Shown: positions 25,706 through 34,103, counted from the stretch's first letter. The stretch: DNA of 64,000 nucleotides from Chryseobacterium sp. YIM B08800 (GCF_026163565.1 NZ_JAPDKN010000034.1:1-64000); one strand, 5' to 3'. Notes: generated by a model not told the origin, from the letters alone. Translations and numbers: made by a program.

Positions 25706-28108
25706 TTACGATCTCAATTCAGCATTAAACTCTTTTTGGAAAGATTTAATTAAAGAATCCATTACGTGAGAAATTTCTTTTTCTTCAAGAGTTTTTTCTT
25801 CGTTTAACAATTCGAAGCTCATTGCGTAAGACTTCTTACCTTCCGGAAGATTTTTCCCTTCATACACATCAAAAAGATTAATGTTTTTAATGAATGGAGA
25901 TTTATTCTTTTTAGCCGTTTGATATAATTCCTGATAAGAGATATTCTTGTCAATCAATAAAGCTAAATCTCTTCTGATTTTGTTGAATTTAGGTATATCT
26001 TTAAACTTCAATTCGTTTTTAGAACGCAATTCCTGAGCAAATTCAAGCTCGATTTCTGCATAGAAGCATTCCTGGTCTATATCAAAATCTTTCAGCATTT
26101 GAGGAGCCACTTTTCCGATTCTTACCAAAGTTTTATCTTCAGATTTATATTCAATTGCGTCAGAGAATCTTTCGTCAGACAAAGCAACTTCTTTATAATC
26201 GATCGCTAATCTTTCAAGCAAAACTTTCACATAAGCTTTCAGATTGTAAAAATCTGTAGCAGACTTTGGCTGTAACCAGTTTTCAGCAACATTTCTTCCT
26301 GAAACCAAAATAGCCAACTGTTTTCTTTCTTCGTACTTCTCTCTTTTGTGGTAGATTTTTCCGAATTCAAAAAACTTAATATCCTGATTTTTTCTGTTGA
26401 TATTGTACACTGCATTCTGCAAAAGTCCTTCTAATAAAGACTTTCTCATAAATGCCAAATCACCGCTTAAAGGGTTTAATAATTTTACAGCATCAGTTTC
26501 GTCTTTTACAGAAGTTAATGAGTTGTTCATTACTTCGTTGAAGCCTAAACTCTGTAAAGTTCTTGCCCAAGAATTTTCCAGCTCATCCTGATCGTTTGCA
26601 CTTAATTTTACAGGAGTAAATGAAATTTTTTGTGGAGCGTCGATTTTATTGTACCCGTAGATTCTTAAAATCTCTTCAATAACGTCGATTTCTCTTGTTA
26701 CATCGGCTCTGTATGCAGGAACAGAGATTTCAAAACCATTTTGAATATCATTTAAAACCTGAATTTCCAGTGCTTTTAAAATTTCTTTTACTTTTTCTCT
26801 GTGAATTTTTGTTCCTAAAATCTGTTCGATTTTTGAAAATCTGATGATGATATAATTATCCTCAATTTTCTTAGGATATTCTTCCAATAACTCTCCTGTC
26901 AACTTTCCTTCAGCTAATTCTTCGATCAATTTGATGGCATGAGTAATGGCCGTTCTTGTAATATTAGGATCCACTCCTCTTTCAAATCTGAAAGAAGCAT
27001 CGGTATTCAAGCCATGGAATTTAGCTCCTTTTCTTACCGCAACCGGATTGAAATAAGCACTTTCCAGGAAAATAGTTTTTGTTTCATTAGAAACTCCCGA
27101 ATTGGCACCACCGAAAACTCCCGCAATACACATCGGATTATCTTGTCCGTCTTTAATAATGATTTCAGAACCGTTTAATGTTCTTTCAACACCATCCAAA
27201 GTCGTAAATTTTGTTCCTTCTGCAACAGTTCCTACTTTCACTTTTTTGTCTGCAATTTTATCTGCATCAAAAGCGTGAAGCGGCTGACCGAAACCGTGAA
27301 GAATATAATTGGTAATATCTACAATATTGTTGATCGGGCTTAAACCTATTGCTTTTAATCTGTCTTTTAACCAAGCCGGAGAATCTGCAACTTTTACGTT
27401 TTCGATCACTGCACCGATGTATCTTGGTGTTAATTCAGTATCTTCCACTTCAAGCGTAAAGCTGTGCGAACCTTCATTATTTAAGGCAACAGAAGAAACT
27501 TTTTCAAACTCAGATTTTTGCTGGTTTGTTGAAAGGAATGCATGAAGATCTCTTGCAACCCCGTAATGTGACATTGCATCGGTTCTGTTTGGCGTTAAAC
27601 CAATTTCAAGAACTTCATCATTCGTTAATTCAAAATAATCGGCAAAGTTTTTTCCTACTTCATATTTGGTTTCATCTAAAACCATAATTCCGCCGTGATC
27701 GTCACTCAAACCTAATTCGTCTTCTGCACAGATCATTCCCTGAGAAACCTCACCTCTGATCTTTGCTTCTTTAATTTCGAAAAAACTTCCGTCTTTAGCA
27801 TAAATTTTAGCTCCCACTACTGCAACAGGAACAGTTTGTCCTTCTGCAACATTAGGAGCTCCACAAACGATATTTAAAACTTTTCCGTTTCCTACATCTA
27901 CTGTGGTTTTGTTTAATTTATCAGCATTCGGATGTTTCTCACAAGTCAAAACTTTTCCTACAACGATGCCTTCAAGACTTCCCTTTACACTTTCAAATTG
28001 ATCGATTCCCTCTACTTCAAGACCTATATCGGTAAGAAATTCACCGATTCTTTCGGTTTTCAGTTCTGTTTTGATGTAGTCTTTCAGCCAGTTGCTTGAT
28101 ATTTTCAT
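25706..28108 (-). CDS. pheT: Phenylalanine-tRNA ligase beta subunit
   Basis: PheT forms the alpha2-beta2 phenylalanyl-tRNA synthetase with PheS, charging tRNA-Phe and editing mischarged tyrosine. The 800-aa length and order fit the bacterial long form: N-terminal region (ISSNWLKDYIKTEL), an EMAP/OB tRNA-binding segment near 40-150 (VVGKVLTCEKHPNADKLN), the B3/B4 editing region (TPNRTDAMSHYGVARDL), B5 (RFSKIEQILG), the core (FFEFGKIYHKREK) and a C-terminal ferredoxin-like anticodon domain (FKDIPKFNKIRRDLALLID, in part). It is a single gene between spacers; pheS is not in the window. Confidence 0.97.
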   Translation of the reverse strand: MKISSNWLKDYIKTELKTERIGEFLTDIGLEVEGIDQFESVKGSLEGIVVGKVLTCEKHPNADKLNKTTVDVGNGKVLNIVCGAPNVAEGQTVPVAVVGAKIYAKDGSFFEIKEAKIRGEVSQGMICAEDELGLSDDHGGIMVLDETKYEVGKNFADYFELTNDEVLEIGLTPNRTDAMSHYGVARDLHAFLSTNQQKSEFEKVSSVALNNEGSHSFTLEVEDTELTPRYIGAVIENVKVADSPAWLKDRLKAIGLSPINNIVDITNYILHGFGQPLHAFDADKIADKKVKVGTVAEGTKFTTLDGVERTLNGSEIIIKDGQDNPMCIAGVFGGANSGVSNETKTIFLESAYFNPVAVRKGAKFHGLNTDASFRFERGVDPNITRTAITHAIKLIEELAEGKLTGELLEEYPKKIEDNYIIIRFSKIEQILGTKIHREKVKEILKALEIQVLNDIQNGFEISVPAYRADVTREIDVIEEILRIYGYNKIDAPQKISFTPVKLSANDQDELENSWARTLQSLGFNEVMNNSLTSVKDETDAVKLLNPLSGDLAFMRKSLLEGLLQNAVYNINRKNQDIKFFEFGKIYHKREKYEERKQLAILVSGRNVAENWLQPKSATDFYNLKAYVKVLLERLAIDYKEVALSDERFSDAIEYKSEDKTLVRIGKVAPQMLKDFDIDQECFYAEIELEFAQELRSKNELKFKDIPKFNKIRRDLALLIDKNISYQELYQTAKKNKSPFIKNINLFDVYEGKNLPEGKKSYAMSFELLNEEKTLEEKEISHVMDSLIKSFQKEFNAELRS

Positions 28109-28340
28109 TGCTAGAATTTTAAAAATTTAGTCTTCAGATTCTGTATTCATCATTTTTAACAACTATGAAACACCTCTGAATTTTGCGTCTACAAATGTCG
28201 TGTTTTTTTAAGAAATACCGAAATTCAAAAAGGTTAAAAAAATCATATTGGGATATATTTAGGTTGAGAAAAGGAACTTTTCATTTTTATGGAATTTTCA
28301 AATTGCTTCTTTGTAAACATCTCATTTTAGGAATTTGTTT

Positions 28341-28348
28341 TATATTTG
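28341..28348 (+). promoter_or_regulatory. -7 box (TATATTTG), leaderless arrangement
   Basis: A TAnnTTTG match ending five bases before the ATG at 28354. This sets the start at 28354 and implies an mRNA that begins at or next to the start codon. Confidence 0.55.
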
Positions 28349-28353
28349 AAAAT

Positions 28354-29670
28354 ATGAAACTCATTTATTTATTTGTATTTATTCTGATCAGTCAAAAAGC
28401 AATTAGCCAGCAAATGGTTATTACCACAAAAGACAATTCTAAAATAAATATTAAAATAATTGATAGCTCAAAAATCGCAAACTTAGTTTCCTCATTTTCA
28501 GGTAAAATAGATTCTTTAAAGTTTAAAAACTGGACTTCTAAAACCTATACTTTAAACAATAATGAAATCATTATTGAATTTTTTGACAGACAAGGTGCTT
28601 TGATAAATAATGAAAATGACTTTAATAAAATCAAAGATGTTCGATTTGTTAAAAACCAAATTTGGAATTTAAGAAAGAATATTTCTTACAAAACAGAACT
28701 TTTATATGAGAAAGGTTTAAGAATTCTTCAAACGCAAAAACCAAAAAGATTAACACAGTTTGACGAAATCTACGGACTAAAAAAAGATGGAGTTTATGAA
28801 TTGAAAAACGGTCAGATTTTATTTTTAAATGATTACGGAACAAAAAAATATGCCGGTATCTATCCTGATCTTAAAACTCTTTCATCAGATGAAGTAAATA
28901 TTTCAGAAATATATTACAATGTCGATAATGAAGAAGATTTAATGAAAAAACTCGCAAACGGTGATGCAATGCTTGACTATGAACCTAATGAACATCATAT
29001 TTATCCGAATTATATTGATGACTTGATTAAAAATCATCAATTAAAATTTTTAGAAGACAAAGTTTATATTAAAGATTTCTATGCTAATCTTTATAAATCT
29101 GACAAAAATGGTTATTACTTTCTCATCGATGAAGTCAATCAAAAAAATGGCGCAGGAAGCAAAATGAAAATCGTTGAAGTAAATATTTTTGAAAATCTTT
29201 CTGAACTAAGAAATGCACAAGCTGAATATGAAAAATTTAAAAATAATCCCAATATTTCAGAATATTTCTATCAAAAAATTTCAGATCAATATGGAAAGAA
29301 TTTTATAAAAAATATCCTGGATTTAATTGATAAACTTTCAATTGTTTTAAATATTGAAAAAGAAAAATTAACATTTGACTATAACGGACTTGAAACGGTG
29401 GATGAAGCGATCATCTGGAATCATGACAACACTCAACTATTTAAAAGTTGGTTCCCCTCAGTTTTAGCGTTTTACGGAGAATATTACATTAAAAATGTAA
29501 AAGAAAGCCAATGGGTTGTTGAACTTGATGAAGAATCGAAACTTTGGATTCCTAATATAAAACTGAGCAATGGAGATTTTGCCTGGGATGCAGGGCAACT
29601 CTATAAAGGTCTTTTTGAAGGTTCTGTGAAATTACAATGGCTTGAAGAATGGAAAAGGCCTAATCAGTAA
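28354..29670 (+). CDS. Exported hypothetical protein, 438 aa
   Basis: A signal peptide (residues 1-19, MKLIYLFVFILISQKAIS) leads a 438-aa protein that I do not recognise. The middle is a mixed alpha/beta region. The last 70 residues (SWFPSVLAFYGEYYIKN, ESQWVVELDEESKLWIP, LFEGSVKLQWLEEW) have a Trp-rich pattern like small immunity-type domains, but this is only an impression. A longer in-frame opening from 28183 lacks a signal peptide at its front and precedes the promoter box at 28341-28348, so the ATG at 28354 is preferred. It is divergent from pheT. Confidence 0.6.
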   Translation: MKLIYLFVFILISQKAISQQMVITTKDNSKINIKIIDSSKIANLVSSFSGKIDSLKFKNWTSKTYTLNNNEIIIEFFDRQGALINNENDFNKIKDVRFVKNQIWNLRKNISYKTELLYEKGLRILQTQKPKRLTQFDEIYGLKKDGVYELKNGQILFLNDYGTKKYAGIYPDLKTLSSDEVNISEIYYNVDNEEDLMKKLANGDAMLDYEPNEHHIYPNYIDDLIKNHQLKFLEDKVYIKDFYANLYKSDKNGYYFLIDEVNQKNGAGSKMKIVEVNIFENLSELRNAQAEYEKFKNNPNISEYFYQKISDQYGKNFIKNILDLIDKLSIVLNIEKEKLTFDYNGLETVDEAIIWNHDNTQLFKSWFPSVLAFYGEYYIKNVKESQWVVELDEESKLWIPNIKLSNGDFAWDAGQLYKGLFEGSVKLQWLEEWKRPNQ

Positions 29671-29679
29671 TATTTATTA

Positions 29680-29775
29680 TCTCTCTACAGCCTCACTTTT
29701 CTTAAAAGCATCTACTTTCAGGTAAGAATCATTCTCTTCTTTTTTCTTTTTATCTGAAATTAAACTTCCGAGATT
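29680..29775 (-). pseudogene. Broken 3' fragment of the peptide deformylase gene
   Basis: On the minus strand this encodes LISDKKKKEENDSYLKVDAFK followed by KS, nearly identical to the C-terminal 25 residues of the exported deformylase at 32121-32750. The DNA identity over about 80 bases is visibly high. Nothing upstream in this copy encodes the catalytic motifs, so it is a partial duplication or a remnant after recombination, 2.4 kb from the intact gene. Confidence 0.7.
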
Positions 29776-29906
29776 ATATAGATAAACCGTACGCAGAAAA
29801 TGTTGAATGGTAACATTTATATGATAATTACCTTCGGCATTTATCCTAAAAATTGAGAATAAACATATTACCAAAAAAAGAAAAATATCATTGGAAATTT
29901 TTCCGT

Positions 29907-30029
29907 TCTCAATTTGGGAAAGCTTTCCCTCAAACTGGTTTGCACTGTCGCAACTTGGGAAAGTCTCCCCGGAAACAGGTTTGCCTCGTCCCAAATTGGG
30001 AAACCTTGCCTCTAAAGTGGTTTGCTAAA
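29907..30029. repeat. Tandem repeat, three 41-bp units
   Basis: Units at 29907-29947, 29948-29988 and 29989-30029 share TTGGGAAA near their starts and GGTTTGC near their ends, with exact 41-bp spacing and about one third of positions varying. Because 41 is not a multiple of three, this is unlikely to be coding. No CRISPR-like spacers are present, since the whole unit repeats. Confidence 0.7.
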
Positions 30030-30202
30030 ATTGCAGATAAAAAGCACAGAAATTCAGTATTAAATTTAGCATACTTAATTAAGTAGTTGATAGGTTTTAG
30101 TTGACGGTTGATAGTTTGAAATTCAAAAAATTTAAAAACTAATAATCAGTCATTAAAATGCTAAAATAACTTATTGTGGTTCGAGTTTTAAAGGATTTGT
30201 AT

Positions 30203-30210
30203 TATATTTG
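30203..30210 (+). promoter_or_regulatory. -7 box (TATATTTG) of the lactonase-like gene
   Basis: A TAnnTTTG match 86 bases before the TTG start codon at 30297. Confidence 0.5.
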
Positions 30211-30296
30211 AAAATAAAAATTGAGTACACAGCAAAAAGCTTAAAATGTAAAAACCAATTTTTGTACTCTTTACCTAACACAGTCAACTCTATATT

Positions 30297-31418
30297 TTGA
30301 AAAAAATTTTCGTCTTAACCTTTACTTTTTGTACTTGGATCTGTTTCTTTTCTCAAAACACGTATGCTTTTTTCGGCTCTTTCAATTGGGATAAAAATAC
30401 GGAAGGGATTTATGTTTATCAATTAGATACTATTAGCGGAAATTTATCAAAAGTGACAGCTGTTACCGGTATTTTAAATCCTTCGTTTCTTACAGTATCG
30501 CCTAATGGAAAATATATTTTCGCATGTACTGAAAGTAAAACCGAAAATGGGGGAAGTGTAAGTAGTTTTGAGTTTAGACCTGAAAACAAATCGCTTACTT
30601 TTATCAACAGTCAAAAAAGTGGTGGTGAAAATCCGGTGTATCTTACCGCTCATAAGAATGGAAAATGGCTTGTGAATGGAAACTACACAGAAGGAAGTAT
30701 TTCTGTTTATCCTATTTTAGAAAATGGAAAAATTGAACCTTATGTACAAAATTTTCAGTTTTTGGAAGGAAGTATAGATCCTGGCAGACAAAAACGTTCG
30801 CATATTCATTCTACTGTTTTTTCTCCAAACTTTGATTATATCTTTTGTCCTGATTTGGGAGCAGATAAAATCAGAACCTATCAATTTAAAAATGAAAACG
30901 ACCAACCTTTACAAGAAGCTGAAACTGCTTTTACAAAAACAACTTTAGGAAGCGGACCGAGGCATTTTACGTTCCACCCCAACGGAAAATTTGCTTATTG
31001 CATTGAAGAAATGGGAGGCGCAGTAAGTGCATATTCTTACGAAAACGGGAAACCGAATAATCTACAACGAATCAATACCCATTCAGAAAAATATAAAGAT
31101 AATTTTGAAAGTTCTGATATCCACATTTCGCCCGATGGGAAATTTTTGTATGCCTCAAACCGTGGAAAAGAAAATAATATTGCCATATTTTCAATTCAGA
31201 ACGATGGGAAGTTGAAAACGGTAGGTTATCAGTCAGTAAAAGGTAAACATCCAAGAACATTTAATCTTGACCCAAGCGGAAAGTTTTTAATTGCAACCAA
31301 TACCGGAACCAGCAACGTGGTTGTGTTTAAAAGAAATTTTGAAACAGGATTATTAAAAAAAGTTGGTAAAAAAATCAAAATAAAAAATGTTTCTTGTGTA
31401 CAAATAAAGAAATACTAA
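30297..31418 (+). CDS. Exported lactonase family protein (6-phosphogluconolactonase-like propeller)
   Basis: A 373-aa seven-bladed propeller of the lactonase family (Pgl/YkgB type). A signal peptide (1-20, ending CFFSQ) indicates export, unlike cytoplasmic 6-phosphogluconolactonase. Repeats include FLTVSPNGKYIFACTES, FTFHPNGKFAYCIEEMGG, IHISPDGKFLYASNRG and FNLDPSGKFLIATNTG, typical of the family. Because it is exported, its substrate may be an external lactone and the gluconate pathway assignment is doubtful. It uses a TTG start (residue 1 of MKKIFVLTF); no nearby ATG exists. Confidence 0.85.
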   Translation: MKKIFVLTFTFCTWICFFSQNTYAFFGSFNWDKNTEGIYVYQLDTISGNLSKVTAVTGILNPSFLTVSPNGKYIFACTESKTENGGSVSSFEFRPENKSLTFINSQKSGGENPVYLTAHKNGKWLVNGNYTEGSISVYPILENGKIEPYVQNFQFLEGSIDPGRQKRSHIHSTVFSPNFDYIFCPDLGADKIRTYQFKNENDQPLQEAETAFTKTTLGSGPRHFTFHPNGKFAYCIEEMGGAVSAYSYENGKPNNLQRINTHSEKYKDNFESSDIHISPDGKFLYASNRGKENNIAIFSIQNDGKLKTVGYQSVKGKHPRTFNLDPSGKFLIATNTGTSNVVVFKRNFETGLLKKVGKKIKIKNVSCVQIKKY

Positions 31419-31444
31419 TTCACTTAACAAAAGATTTATTTTCT

Positions 31445-31452
31445 TATTTTTG
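31445..31452 (+). promoter_or_regulatory. -7 box (TATTTTTG)
   Basis: A TAnnTTTG match 27 bases before the ATG at 31480. It overlaps a possible TTG start at 31450, arguing against the longer reading. Confidence 0.5.
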
Positions 31453-31479
31453 GTTCTCATTTTTCGAAACATTACAATC

Positions 31480-32106
31480 ATGAAATATATTTTAAGTTTA
31501 GGTTTACTTCTGTCTGCACTTTTCTCTTACGGACAAAACTATCCATTTGCCACAGAATTTGTTAACGGTAAAGTAATTCTTAAAGATTTATCTGAACTGA
31601 ATGGACAAATAAAATGGTATCCCAGCCAAAATGATAAATTACATTTCAGATCAGATGAAAAAGAAAAACCCGCAAAATATACTCCCAATGAGATTACAAG
31701 CTTTTCTGCTGAAAACTTGAAGTTTGTTCCTTTGTATAATTTCAAAGCTTACGCTGACAATTATGCATTAGTTGGAATCCCAACAAAAATTACAGAGACA
31801 TTTGGAGAAGTGATTTCAGAAGGAAAATTCAATATTTATTTTACGTCAATCAGAGGATATAATGCAATTGCAAGAACGTTAGAAGATTATCCTAATTTTG
31901 TATTTCAGGATGCTAATGATGCTGAAAAAAAGCTCTATGCTTATCCTTTCAGACTTAGAATGAAAGAAAAGAAATATGAAAAAGCAAAAGAAGACCTTTA
32001 TATTCTTTTTAAAGATTACCCAGAAATTGTTGACAAAATAAAAGCTTTCAAAAAAGAAAACGATTTTTTAGAAATCATCAAAATGATTGAAGATGTCAAC
32101 AAATAA
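31480..32106 (+). CDS. Exported hypothetical protein, 208 aa
   Basis: A signal peptide (1-18, MKYILSLGLLLSALFSYG) is followed by a domain with ATEFVNGKVILKDLSELNGQ and alternating strand patterns, ending in a charged helical tail. I do not recognise it. The ATG at 31480 is chosen over the upstream TTG at 31450 because the latter sits in the promoter box. It converges on the deformylase gene with only 14 bases between stops, so the two transcripts must overlap. Confidence 0.6.
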   Translation: MKYILSLGLLLSALFSYGQNYPFATEFVNGKVILKDLSELNGQIKWYPSQNDKLHFRSDEKEKPAKYTPNEITSFSAENLKFVPLYNFKAYADNYALVGIPTKITETFGEVISEGKFNIYFTSIRGYNAIARTLEDYPNFVFQDANDAEKKLYAYPFRLRMKEKKYEKAKEDLYILFKDYPEIVDKIKAFKKENDFLEIIKMIEDVNK

Positions 32107-32120
32107 AAAAGAGCTATTAT

Positions 32121-32750
32121 TTACCTTCCCACAGAATCACTTTTCTTAAAAGCATCTACTTTTAGATAAGAATCATTCTCCTCTTTTTTCTTTTTATCTG
32201 AAATTAAAATTCCAAAAAGATGATCAATTTCGTGCTGGAAAATAATTGCCGTAAAACCTTCTACCATTTCTGAGAATTTTTGCCCTTTCAAATCAACATA
32301 TTCCAGTTGAATGACTTTACTTCTGTAAAACTGATCATGAAAATCGGGAATTGATAAGTCTCCTTCCGGGCCGAGATTCTGTAACTCTGACCTCCAGGTA
32401 ATCACCGGATTGATGAAATATTCCAAAGGCTCTCCTGCTTTGTCAAAACGTTGTACCCAAATTATTTTTCTGTTGATCCCTACTTGCGGAGCGGCAATTC
32501 CTACTCCACCGTCAGTTGAAAGAAGTGATCTCTCCATTCTTTTGACCAAAGTTGCCGTGTTTTTGTCAAGCGGATTAATCTCGGTAGAAAGGTTCAGTAA
32601 AGTTTTATGTTGATGAGCATCTGTGGTCTGATAAATCGGCAAAGCTGAATTAATATCACCCTGATTGATTAATGAAATTTCGCTGGAAGTCAATTTCTGA
32701 GCATTAATAAAACCGATGAAAAGTATGAAGAGTATGGAGATTTTTTTCAT
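32121..32750 (-). CDS. Exported peptide deformylase homologue with an EGDLS active-site motif
   Basis: A 209-aa member of the peptide deformylase family, which removes the formyl group from nascent N-terminal methionine. Motif I GVGIAAPQ (82-89) and motif III QHEIDH (172-177) are intact. Motif II is EGDLS (129-133): the metal-ligand Cys of EGCLS is Asp131, read from a GAC codon. Residues 1-17 form a signal peptide (MKKISILFILFIGFINA), so the protein should leave the cytoplasm, where deformylation occurs. It is therefore not the housekeeping Def; it may bind metal differently or act on periplasmic peptides. The ATG at 32750 fits the signal peptide and a -7 box at 32769-32776. A 3' fragment is duplicated at 29680-29775. 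Confidence 0.85.
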   Translation of the reverse strand: MKKISILFILFIGFINAQKLTSSEISLINQGDINSALPIYQTTDAHQHKTLLNLSTEINPLDKNTATLVKRMERSLLSTDGGVGIAAPQVGINRKIIWVQRFDKAGEPLEYFINPVITWRSELQNLGPEGDLSIPDFHDQFYRSKVIQLEYVDLKGQKFSEMVEGFTAIIFQHEIDHLFGILISDKKKKEENDSYLKVDAFKKSDSVGR

Positions 32751-32768
32751 TTTTAAAAGAATGTTGAG

Positions 32769-32776
32769 CAAAGATA
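32769..32776 (-). promoter_or_regulatory. -7 box (TATCTTTG) of the exported deformylase
   Basis: A minus-strand TAnnTTTG match 18 bases upstream of the ATG at 32750. Confidence 0.5.
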
Positions 32777-32800
32777 ACCATTGTCTTTTAAAAATAATGT

Positions 32801-32878
32801 TTGTCATTCTGACGAAGGAAGAATCTCGACTTCATTTTTAGAAATTCTTCACTTTGCTTACTTTTTTCAGAATGACAA
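32801..32878. repeat. Inverted repeat with TTGTCATTCTGA arms
   Basis: TTGTCATTCTGA at 32801-32812 is the exact complement of 32867-32878. The intervening 54 bases contain GAAGGAAGAATCTC and GAAATTCTTC, which can pair partly. The wording is one I recall as dispersed in Bacteroidota genomes. Confidence 0.65.
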
Positions 32879-32886
32879 CTTTGCAA

Positions 32887-32911
32887 TAAAAAAACGGGCT
32901 AAAGCCCGTTT
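32887..32911 (-). terminator. GGGCTAAAGCCC hairpin, probable terminator of the ChaN gene
   Basis: AAACGGGCT at 32892-32900 pairs with AGCCCGTTT at 32903-32911 around two bases. The A run at 32888-32894 is the U run of a leftward transcript from the ChaN-like gene at 33098-33970. The same GGGCTAAAGCCC word recurs near 62204. Confidence 0.55.
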
Positions 32912-32989
32912 CTATTGATATGTTTTCTTGAAATTCTTACAGAAATCCAAAGGATTCGACGGAGTGAATGACAAACTTTGTATTTATTT

Positions 32990-33062
32990 ATAATCTCACG
33001 CAGATTTAGCAAATTAAGCAGATAAAAAAATCTGCAAAATCTCCATAATCTGCGTGAGATAA
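32990..33062. repeat. Nested inverted repeat, 14-bp perfect outer arms
   Basis: ATCTCACGCAGATT at 32993-33006 pairs exactly with 33047-33060, and an inner stem GCAGAT/ATCTGC is at 33018-33035. It lies 36 bases after the ChaN-like stop codon. A relative without its partner arm occurs near 54877-54905 (CTCGCAGATTTTGGGG). Confidence 0.65.
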
Positions 33063-33097
33063 AAACTTGGTTCTTTTAACTTTTAACCTGTCTCTTT

Positions 33098-33970
33098 TTA
33101 ATACGTTTTCGTCATATCCGCAGGAATAATCAGATTATAATCTGTCGGGATGTATTCTTTTTCAGGAATTTTTAATTCATCATCTTCAGATTCAAAAACA
33201 GAGATCACCGCCATTTTCAGATTCGGGTTTTTCTGTTTGATGTACCAATAAATTCCGCCAAATTCTTTACTGTGAAAGTTTCCGTTGTAATGAATAAATG
33301 TTTTTCCTGGTTGTAAATTATTTAGAATAGATTCTGCCATTGTAGCATCTTTTGTCGCCTGAGCTGAAATAAAATTCATCACTTTGGTTCCTTCTGCATG
33401 GTCGCCCATCATTTTTTTCATTTCAGGATAACCCGGCGTGTCTAAAGTAACATTGATCGGCAATTGTGCAATGTAAGACTTTTCTTTTTCAGTCAGTTTA
33501 TTTAAAGACTCCAAACCTTCTTTTGCCGTCTGTGACGCGTATTTTCTTGGAATATTGGTCGCAATAAAGTTTAGATTTTTATCTTTTGCAAAATCAACCA
33601 AAGGTTTGTAATCTGTGGTAAAGTTATTCCACAAACGAACAGAATCTTTCAGACTTTTAGCTTCAATTTTACCGGCAAGATATTTATTAAGTTGCGGCTG
33701 ATTGTCTCTTTCAAACATTTCGGCACCCAAAGTGATCTGCTTATTTTTTTTGTCGTAAAGCCCTTCTGTAACTTTTAACTGAAGCCAGTGTACGATCGAA
33801 TTATTGTGAAGTTCCCCAAAGAAAACAACATCGTAATCAGCAAGCTGCTTGATTAACTTCTCTGTTTTAATGGCTTTTCCTTTTTTATTGTAAAACTGAT
33901 AAGGTTTAAAATTCTGCGCTTTGAATGCAGAAAATCCTAAAATCAATATGGCGATAAAAATATTTTTCAT
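33098..33970 (-). CDS. ChaN family haem-associated protein
   Basis: A 290-aa exported protein of the ChaN family, whose studied members bind haem and take part in iron uptake. A signal peptide (1-18, ending FKAQ) is present, but no lipobox Cys, unlike the lipoprotein type. Family features include VVFFGELHNNSIVHWLQLKV near residue 50 (quoted as FFGELHNNSIVHWLQL), LGAEMFERDNQPQLNKYL, IPRKYASQTAKEGL and FIHYNGNFHSKEFGG. The histidines in GELHNN and NGNFH are likely metal or haem ligands. It lies just beyond the terminator of the haem operon, in the same direction, which supports a haem role. Confidence 0.85.
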   Translation of the reverse strand: MKNIFIAILILGFSAFKAQNFKPYQFYNKKGKAIKTEKLIKQLADYDVVFFGELHNNSIVHWLQLKVTEGLYDKKNKQITLGAEMFERDNQPQLNKYLAGKIEAKSLKDSVRLWNNFTTDYKPLVDFAKDKNLNFIATNIPRKYASQTAKEGLESLNKLTEKEKSYIAQLPINVTLDTPGYPEMKKMMGDHAEGTKVMNFISAQATKDATMAESILNNLQPGKTFIHYNGNFHSKEFGGIYWYIKQKNPNLKMAVISVFESEDDELKIPEKEYIPTDYNLIIPADMTKTY

Positions 33971-33990
33971 TTTATTTTTTTGATTTTTTT

Positions 33991-34095
33991 AAACACAAAT
34001 GGAACGAATGACTTAACAAATATCACAAATAATTATTGATTATAAATTTACAAATTAGTGCTATTCGTGAAAAAACATTTGTGAAATTTGTGTTT
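33991..34095. repeat. Long imperfect inverted repeat between hmuS and ChaN
   Basis: AAACACAAAT at 33991-34000 pairs exactly with 34086-34095, with imperfect pairing continuing inward (CGAAT with ATTCG). It fills the spacer between the ChaN-like gene and the terminator at 34104-34142. Confidence 0.5.
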
Positions 34096-34103
34096 AAGTT
34101 CAA

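Larger units (their letters stand above)
29671..30296. other. 626-base spacer with a def fragment and a 41-bp tandem repeat
   Basis: No intact gene. Contents left to right: a decayed copy of the 3' end of the peptide deformylase gene (29680-29775), an AT-rich unassigned stretch, three 41-bp diverged repeats (29907-30029), a word resembling GTTGATAGTTT (30081-30122) that also occurs near 14280 and 61340-61420, and the promoter of the lactonase gene. A minus-strand open frame at 29677-29994 is only the def fragment plus unrelated sequence. Confidence 0.6.

Noticed and set aside
29677..29994. Full minus-strand frame read as a new gene
   Set aside because: Only its first third on the coordinate axis matches a gene (the deformylase C-terminus); the remainder is unrelated spacer.
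29907..30029. CRISPR array
   Set aside because: The entire 41-bp unit repeats; there are no unique spacers and only three diverged copies.
29853..30086. Plus-strand frame spanning the 41-bp repeats
   Set aside because: The repeat period is not a multiple of three and the frame has no start or domain support.
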